From: Nitrospira sp. Ga0074138
Lineage (GTDB): Bacteria > Nitrospirota > Nitrospiria > Nitrospirales > Nitrospiraceae
Reading direction: 5' to 3'
Length of the DNA stretch: 64,000 bases
Assembly: GCA_001464735.1 (NCBI GenBank)
Contig: LNDU01000056.1
Location: 124,001-188,000 of the forward strand
Shown here: positions 59,259-64,000 of the stretch, in pieces
How positions within the stretch are numbered: position 1 is the stretch's first letter
Layout: each line of letters opens with the position of its first letter
The notes under the pieces: generated by a model
The model's input: only the letters and a program-made list of their open reading frames with translations
The model's database searches: none
Told to the model about the DNA's origin: nothing
Program-made: the position numbers and the translations under genes

Positions 59259-60295
59259 CACGTGACCTCCCCAAGAAGCGGGGTAATGAGCCTTGGGAGA
59301 TCGAGGATGTCGCGGCCAAAGTGTAAGCGGTAGCAATCCACCTGCTGAAGGAGTTTCGCCAATACCTGAAATTCTCGCCTGGCGACATCGGCATCATAGA
59401 CCAATAACGCCTGCGGGAGAAGCAGTTCTAAAGCCCTGGGTTTGGAAAGGGGTTCGAGACGGCTATGGGGAGCGTCGATGACATGCGGGAACAATACAAG
59501 AGCAGGGCGACAACAGTCACCTATCGAGGCTGGATAGAGTTTCTCTGCATAAAACGCTCGCTTAGGGAAACCGGGGTGAAGCAGATGATCCGGCGCCTCT
59601 CGGAGTTCCGGGAAAAATGCCACCGTATCTTCGGTTACGTTGATCTTGATGGGAAAAGGAAGCAGATCCACATGGGTCCCGGCATCTCGCAGTAATGGAT
59701 GATCATCCGAGAGATACCGATAGCCGGAGCGAAGTAGTGAGATAAATGAAGTCGTTTTACCGCGACCACTGTTCCCTGGAATGAGAATCCCACGGCCATT
59801 CTTTTCCAATGCAGTGGCATGAATCGTATATAGCCCCCGGCGTCGCATGAGTTCGATCAAGGCTAGATGAAAAAAATATTCGATCAGACTTTCATGCATC
59901 GTCCAAGGCTGGATCAGATAGCCATCTGCTCTGCCTTGTGCGCTGTTTATCACCAAGATGCCGACATCGCAAAAATCTGCAATCAAACGCCCCCCGTCCT
60001 CAAACACCTGATACGGCAAATTAGTCTCCCGTCGATCACCGACCGCCGCTCCTGTTCCGGAAGCAAGCCGACGCGCCGATAGTGACAGAGTCCATGGGAT
60101 ATCGGCTCGCGTCTGGACACCATGAAAGCACAAGGCAAGTGGTGTCGATTCATCAAGCGAGTCTCGTCGAAAATGCCTCAGCAGTTCATTCACTGGTGCC
60201 GCCAGGAAAGGAGACGTTGTGACGTACCGTACCGACGTACCGTACAGGGAAAAGAGCGCCTCGGTCATAGGCTGGTCAATCACTTGCATCGTCAT
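59258..60295 (-). CDS. HPr-kinase-like protein of lasso-type clusters (PadeK-like)
   Basis: About 345 residues. The central GNSGRGKTTSFISLLR is a P-loop; GYRYLSDDHPLLR supplies the acidic catalytic pair as in HPr kinase. Related proteins (PadeK, ThcoK) phosphorylate the C-terminal residue side chain of lasso precursors. The start ATG 60295 has GAGGG five bases upstream. It lies 92 bp after the precursor gene, behind a hairpin terminator, so it is probably expressed by read-through. Confidence 0.78.
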   Translation of the reverse strand: MTMQVIDQPMTEALFSLYGTSVRYVTTSPFLAAPVNELLRHFRRDSLDESTPLALCFHGVQTRADIPWTLSLSARRLASGTGAAVGDRRETNLPYQVFEDGGRLIADFCDVGILVINSAQGRADGYLIQPWTMHESLIEYFFHLALIELMRRRGLYTIHATALEKNGRGILIPGNSGRGKTTSFISLLRSGYRYLSDDHPLLRDAGTHVDLLPFPIKINVTEDTVAFFPELREAPDHLLHPGFPKRAFYAEKLYPASIGDCCRPALVLFPHVIDAPHSRLEPLSKPRALELLLPQALLVYDADVARREFQVLAKLLQQVDCYRLHFGRDILDLPRLITPLLGEVT

Positions 60296-60339
60296 ACTTG
60301 CCCTCAAGTCGATAGTTCTTGCCCACTTACCCGACTGGG

Positions 60340-60374
60340 TTAAAACTGGCTGGCCGTAGGATTGGCCAGCCAGT
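60340..60374 (-). terminator. Leaky terminator between precursor and kinase genes
   Basis: ACTGGCTGGCC and GGCCAGCCAGT form a perfect 11-bp stem with an eight-base loop, followed by TTT on the minus strand. It stands 13 bp after the precursor stop. Such hairpins often raise the ratio of RiPP precursor transcript to enzyme transcript. Confidence 0.75.
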
Positions 60375-60387
60375 ACTACCAATTCGG

Positions 60388-60555
60388 TTAACGGCCGCGG
60401 TCCGAGAATCCTGAATTTCCCGGCACGCCATCCCCACCGCCGTTACCCCAACCGTTATTGCCCTGCGGTCCACCATAGCCTGAACGACCTGCGGTGATAT
60501 CCCGTAGGAGCTCGTGCTTCGCCAGAACTGGCTGCACATATGACTCTTTCTTCAT
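60388..60555 (-). CDS. RiPP precursor peptide with lasso-type leader
   Basis: A 55-residue peptide on the minus strand. The leader (residues 1-22) reads MKKESYVQPVLAKHELLRDI then TA; YxxPxL is the lasso leader motif read by B1 and Thr stands at position -2 as in lasso precursors. The core (33 residues) starts GRSGYGGPQGNNGWGNGGGD and ends NSGFSDRGR; 14 of 33 are Gly and 4 Asn, with no Cys or Thr. No Asp or Glu is at core positions 7-9; the first is Asp20. The AAAGGAGG site overlaps the stop of the B1 gene. Confidence 0.82.
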   Translation of the reverse strand: MKKESYVQPVLAKHELLRDITAGRSGYGGPQGNNGWGNGGGDGVPGNSGFSDRGR

Positions 60556-60561
60556 GTTGCT

Positions 60562-60909
60562 TCACCTCCTTTCTTGTTGAAGTAGCCCTTCCTGGACCAG
60601 CTGGTTGACCAGGCTGACGAGATCGTCAAGGGCCCGCTCAGGAGCGACATCGAAACGGTCGCACAGGACCGCACGAATGTCGCTGATTGTGTGATGGCCG
60701 GTACAATGTTCCCAGATGACACTCCCTACCCGGTTCAATGTGTAGTACCGACCGGTGCTCAGATCCAATAGTACCGTCTCTCCATCCATATTCGTGCCTT
60801 GCACATCGCGGTTTTGGTGGAAAACAATTTGCTGCAGCATTCCAGGATCGACGAGGTCAGTTACCGTGCTTTGAAGCGAGAGTACGTGGTGGGTGTCAGA
60901 CATAGGCAT
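60562..60909 (-). CDS. PqqD-like RiPP recognition protein (lasso B1)
   Basis: About 115 residues with a PqqD/RRE winged-helix fold. VLLDLSTGRYYTLNRVGSVI is the strand-turn segment that binds the leader, and LVSLVNQLVQEGLLQQ is the C-terminal helix. It would present the precursor to the B2 peptidase. Starts at 60909 or 60903 are both served by GGAGGAGGG; 60909 is used here. First gene of the operon. A perfect palindrome lies upstream. Confidence 0.85.
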   Translation of the reverse strand: MPMSDTHHVLSLQSTVTDLVDPGMLQQIVFHQNRDVQGTNMDGETVLLDLSTGRYYTLNRVGSVIWEHCTGHHTISDIRAVLCDRFDVAPERALDDLVSLVNQLVQEGLLQQERR

Positions 60910-60930
60910 TCCCTCCTCCATGAGCGATGA

Positions 60931-60945
60931 CTCAAACTGTTTGAG
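60931..60945 (-). promoter_or_regulatory. Perfect 15-bp palindrome upstream of the RiPP operon
   Basis: CTCAAACTGTTTGAG is a 7-1-7 perfect palindrome 21 bp before the B1 start at 60909. It could be an operator; no regulator gene is adjacent. Confidence 0.45.
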
Positions 60946-61423
60946 ATAGGCATCAATGGATGTTGTGAGGATGTAGCATGATGGGGCAGCCCCGATAACT
61001 AGGCTTTCGAGGGAGGAGACCGGAGAAAAGTAGGGTCAGAATGCTTCAGGCTATGGATTTCCACGCCTTTGCAGATAGACCCCTTGCCTAAAATTAAATG
61101 ATTTACGAGCAGATTTCTGAGAAGGCGTGTATGGCGCTAGAGGAGGTCACAAGTGTCGGCTCCCCGTCCAGCAGGATATTCCAGGTGTGCTGAGAACGCA
61201 TATGGAGCGGTCAGGCTGGTTCCCTCTGATCTTAGGAATCGTGTCATATGCTGAGGTTTTCACAACGCAGCTGAGCCAAAACTCATGGCTCATCGGGCGA
61301 GAGACTTCCCAATAAGGCCTGAGTTTCTGTGAAAAAGTGGAAGAGCTGGATTAATGGTGTAGAAAACGATGGCATGAAGGCACGACTCTGATTGCACCCT
61401 CATGCCATGTATTTAGGAACAGG
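60946..61423. other. Upstream region of the RiPP operon, no gene seen
   Basis: About 480 bp between the RiPP operon and the broken gene at 61424. It should carry the operon promoter. No open frame has a ribosome site, and no family motif is seen. Confidence 0.45.
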
Positions 61424-61878
61424 TTACCGCTCCGGATTCCGCGTTGCAGTAACTGCTGCGGCAAAACTCAAGAGACTGGCCCGTTCTTCATCGTCCAAGG
61501 CCAACAGTAGATGGACTTCCTCACCGTGCATCAAGCGCAGGCTTAAGAAGGGCTCTTCACGGCGTTTTTCCTTGTTGTCCCACATCGCCCAACCGACACG
61601 ACGTCGTACCGGAAATAGGAATCGCCGATGACGATGTCAAACACAACATTCCCCGCCGTCAGTAGTACCAGATTGAACCGACCTTGATCTTCGTACCCTT
61701 CCGGTAAAAATCTATTCACGTGGCAGAGCGCAACCTTTCGGTCACCCAACGCCCTGCGAAATTTCTCCTTCAGCGCGTCATAATCGATTTGCAGGGCCTT
61801 TTCATCTGGCCCGGTCGCAGCTACGGCCGCCGCTTCCGCTTTCGAAAAAATATCATCGGCGGACATCAATCCTGACAT
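61424..61878 (-). pseudogene. Frameshifted hypothetical protein gene
   Basis: The 5' frame (from ATG 61878, with GAGGGAG before it) encodes about 88 residues ending VFDIVIGDSYFRYDVVSVG. Near 61585-61600 the frame breaks. In another frame the same protein continues WAMWDNKEKRREEPFLSLRL, then EEVHLLLALDDEERASLLSF and stops at 61424. A one-base indel is implied. The restored protein of about 150 residues has no family I know. Confidence 0.65.
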
Positions 61879-61987
61879 ACGTGTGCTCCCTCTCTATCGT
61901 TGATAGTGGATCTGACTAATAGCCTGGGAATCCGTACGGTAACCGGCCATCTGCAGCAATTGCAAGCGGCTTGCACGGTGAGGGCGC

Positions 61988-63469
61988 TTACGGCCTAGCC
62001 TGCACGACGTGAGCAACTCGCTTATGGCCCGCCTCGTCCACGACCGTCACGTCGAACGAATCCTTGGTGACCCGGACAAGACCAAAGTTGTGATACCCAA
62101 CCTCGTAGAACAGTTGCGTCGGATGCAGTTCTTGACGAGTTGGTGCGAATCTTCCTGGAGGAGCGGAGAGCGGTCCGGCGATGTACTCGTGAAAATCGAT
62201 GACCCCATCCTGATTAGAATCATAGGCATTGGCCTGCACCCAATGCACATCGCCCCCGATGAACACGACGTTCTTGATCGTGTCATGGAGAATGACATCC
62301 ACGATTACTTGTCGCTCATATTCAAACCCCGTACCGTCCGGCCCTCCCGCCCAGCCATCGTTGCCGGGCACAGTGGCGTCGCCACCCTTGGGAATCGAGA
62401 GCGGAACGGAGGTCACGATCACTTTCCATGTCGCAGTAGAAGTGCGCAGCCCATCGAGCAACCAGGCCAATTGTGTCGCTCCAAGCATAGTCTTGGCAGG
62501 ACCATCTGGAACAGCATTGCGACTCCGATATTGCCTGGTATCTAAAATAAAGAGGTCAAGGTCGGCACCATACCGTACACGTCGATAGAGTCGATGTGGA
62601 TCGTCTACTGGAGAAGCGATCGGCCAATACTCGCTCAACGCCTGACGACCGGCGGGCATCTGTTCCTCAAACGGCCCGGCAAAATTGTTCTTGACCTCAT
62701 GGTCGTCCCATATCACATAGACCGGCACCGTCCGCAAGAATCGCTGGAGCGCCTCAGCCCCACGCTGATAGCGGTGGCGTAGCCGATACATCTGCAGCGT
62801 GGCGGCTTTGAAATCGGCACCCGGTTCGTTCGGTGGCGAAGAACACACATGATCGCCATAAATCGTATCGCCGAGAAATAAGAAGAAGTCGGGATTGTGT
62901 CGCTGGATCACATCGAAGATGGGATAGCCACTCACTCCCTGGCGGCATCGTCCTTGACCACCGAGGTCCCCGCTCCAGGCAAATGTCACTGCTGCGGAGG
63001 TCTTCTCATCCGGTAGGGTGCTGAACTCGCCCCTGGCCACAAGACTTGCAGGGACCTGCCTTGTGGTTTGGTCGGCAGAACCGACCAGGACATGATACCG
63101 ATAGCGCGTGGCAGGGCTCAGACCTTCGAGTGGAATAGTCAGGGTATAATCCGTCTCCGCAGTCGTTGTGATGGACGCTGTGCTCGACACCGGGGCCAGG
63201 ACTGTCGCAAGCTTCGAGGCCCGCTCCCATCCCGAGACCGTAGCCCACTCAATCTGAACTGAAGCCGGACCATCGGTCCGCAGCCAGAGCAACGCACTCT
63301 GCGAACTGACATCGCCAACCGCAACACCTTGGGCCAAGAAATCTGAGCCCACGAAGCACGTTTTCTCAGACGAGCTGCTGGATCGAACATGCTCACCAGA
63401 AAAAGCAGAACAGCCGACGAGAGAGGAGACCAGGAGTAGAATACCGGCCGATAGAAAAGACGCGTGCAT
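61988..63469 (-). CDS. phoD: PhoD-like phosphodiesterase/alkaline phosphatase lipoprotein
   Basis: A 493-residue exported enzyme. The signal ends LVGCSAFSG (lipobox Cys). A fibronectin-like N-terminal domain (to about 145) precedes the PhoD metallophosphatase: FAWSGDLGGQGRC, FLFLGDTIYGDH, IWDDHEVKNNF and FIGGDVHWVQANAYD are the metal motifs. It would release phosphate from phosphodiesters in the periplasm. A DSNQDGVIDFHEY segment looks like a calcium-binding loop. Confidence 0.85.
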   Translation of the reverse strand: MHASFLSAGILLLVSSLVGCSAFSGEHVRSSSSSEKTCFVGSDFLAQGVAVGDVSSQSALLWLRTDGPASVQIEWATVSGWERASKLATVLAPVSSTASITTTAETDYTLTIPLEGLSPATRYRYHVLVGSADQTTRQVPASLVARGEFSTLPDEKTSAAVTFAWSGDLGGQGRCRQGVSGYPIFDVIQRHNPDFFLFLGDTIYGDHVCSSPPNEPGADFKAATLQMYRLRHRYQRGAEALQRFLRTVPVYVIWDDHEVKNNFAGPFEEQMPAGRQALSEYWPIASPVDDPHRLYRRVRYGADLDLFILDTRQYRSRNAVPDGPAKTMLGATQLAWLLDGLRTSTATWKVIVTSVPLSIPKGGDATVPGNDGWAGGPDGTGFEYERQVIVDVILHDTIKNVVFIGGDVHWVQANAYDSNQDGVIDFHEYIAGPLSAPPGRFAPTRQELHPTQLFYEVGYHNFGLVRVTKDSFDVTVVDEAGHKRVAHVVQARP

Positions 63470-63580
63470 CGGGCAGTCCTACCCTATGCCGCTCTTTGAG
63501 GTCAAGCAGCGGAGCGAGACTGCAGGCTTGATAATCGTCATAGCCGACCGGCATACTAAACACATTCGTAGGAGATCACG

Positions 63581-63817
63581 ATGTTGGATACCACTTGCTG
63601 CGTGCCCAATTGCCTGGAGAGACCCTATGCTCCGGCCGGTACGCGTTCCGTCTGCAAAGACCATTTCCTCAGTTTTCTGACCTGGCGCCGTCGCCGTGGC
63701 ACTCAGATGTTCCACACCTACGCCGGCATGTCGATGGAAGAACGCAACACCATTGCCGCCGAATGGGTGAAAACTATCCGGACAGATGACGTGCCCGCTG
63801 CTACGCCGAAGCTTTAA
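63581..63817 (+). CDS. Small Cys/His-containing hypothetical protein
   Basis: A 78-residue protein. The N-terminus TTCCVPNCLERPYAPAG, then VCKDHF, gives four Cys and a His which could bind zinc. The rest is helical and basic (FLTWRRRRG, MEERNTIAAEWV). GGAG lies eight bases before the ATG. No family recognised. Confidence 0.6.
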   Translation: MLDTTCCVPNCLERPYAPAGTRSVCKDHFLSFLTWRRRRGTQMFHTYAGMSMEERNTIAAEWVKTIRTDDVPAATPKL

Positions 63818-63831
63818 CTCCCCTTACTCTG

Positions 63832-64000
63832 CTACAGCGACAAGCCATACTGATAGAATTCATCCCGCTGCCACCACAATGATTCATAGAGCCTTTGTGT
63901 TGAAACATTGGCAATTGCGGTCGCCAATTTCAAGCGAACGGCACCAGTCGTACAAGCGGTCTCGGCAGCGGACGTGAGCAATCGAGTTCCAACACCTCCC
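63832..64000 (-). CDS. C-terminal end of a GNAT-family acetyltransferase, partial
   Basis: Read on the minus strand from the window edge: GGVGTRLLTSAAETA, then GAVRLKLATAIANVSTQRLY and ESLWWQRDEFYQYGLSL to a TAG at 63832-63834. This is the GNAT motif A loop (R/Q-x-x-G-x-G/A-like) and C-terminal strand pair. The N-terminal half lies outside. Substrate unknown. Confidence 0.8.
   Translation of the reverse strand, partial: GGVGTRLLTSAAETACTTGAVRLKLATAIANVSTQRLYESLWWQRDEFYQYGLSL

Overview
The window looks like chromosomal DNA of a Nitrospira-like bacterium (phylum Nitrospirota). Pointers are a moderately GC-rich genome, a 3'-end fragment of a sigma-54 activator and a textbook sigma-54 promoter, GH57 and GalT glycogen-type genes, archaeal-type Thi4 beside ThiC, and an ammonium channel of the Rh (Rh50) type rather than the Amt type. 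From general knowledge, Rh-type channels occur in clade A comammox Nitrospira. No amo, hao or nxr gene is present, so that placement is an inference.

Layout. 1-7.3 kb: end of a Fis-type regulator, a divergent MurU/AmgK-like cell-wall sugar salvage pair with a VanZ protein, then GH57, galT and a CCA-adding/poly(A) polymerase-family gene. 7.5-8.8 kb: a sigma-54 promoter, two tandem Lys/Glu-rich secreted mini-proteins separated by a relic of a cca-like gene, and a frameshifted fibronectin-III lipoprotein gene. 9.0-13.6 kb: tRNA-Arg(ACG), a decayed integrase, a 1342-residue multi-PAS hybrid histidine kinase, and a degenerate copy of the tRNA 3' half. Together these look like the remains of an island integrated at the tRNA. 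13.7-26 kb: Rh channel, Phd/PIN toxin-antitoxin pair, broken agmatinase, thiD, an oxidase-subunit-I-like membrane protein, hydrolases, a UspA-UbiB fusion and a membrane-anchored cyclic-nucleotide-binding protein. 26-30 kb: pilT, then an accessory pocket with BrnTA, a decayed second pilT 3' end and a transposase scrap. 30-46 kb: mostly housekeeping (prmA, MOSC, MutS-like ATPase, LplT-PlsC-Aas triple fusion, uppP, lspA-ileS, nadA). 46-52 kb: a TPP riboswitch with terminator ahead of thiC, then thi4, TPR, receiver, ygfZ and truncated haemoglobin genes. 52-55.6 kb: a lipoprotein, a nuclease-like gene and a PD40-repeat protein. 61.4-64 kb: a frameshifted gene, PhoD-like phosphatase, a small Cys-rich protein and the end of a GNAT gene.

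The most interesting part is 55.6-60.9 kb on the minus strand. It is a RiPP operon of lasso-peptide type: PqqD-like recognition protein (B1), a 55-residue precursor with a lasso-style leader, a perfect hairpin terminator, an HPr-kinase-like protein, a nucleotidyltransferase, a B2 transglutaminase-like leader peptidase and an ABC exporter. The lasso cyclase (asparagine-synthetase-like C protein) is absent from the window. The Gly/Asn-rich core has no Asp or Glu at ring positions 7-9, so a classic lasso fold cannot be the product. This may be an uncharacterised kinase/nucleotidyltransferase-modified RiPP class.

A second notable feature is a family of ~121-125 bp elements (44949, 48469, 49438). 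Their terminal inverted repeats differ between copies but stay complementary within each copy.
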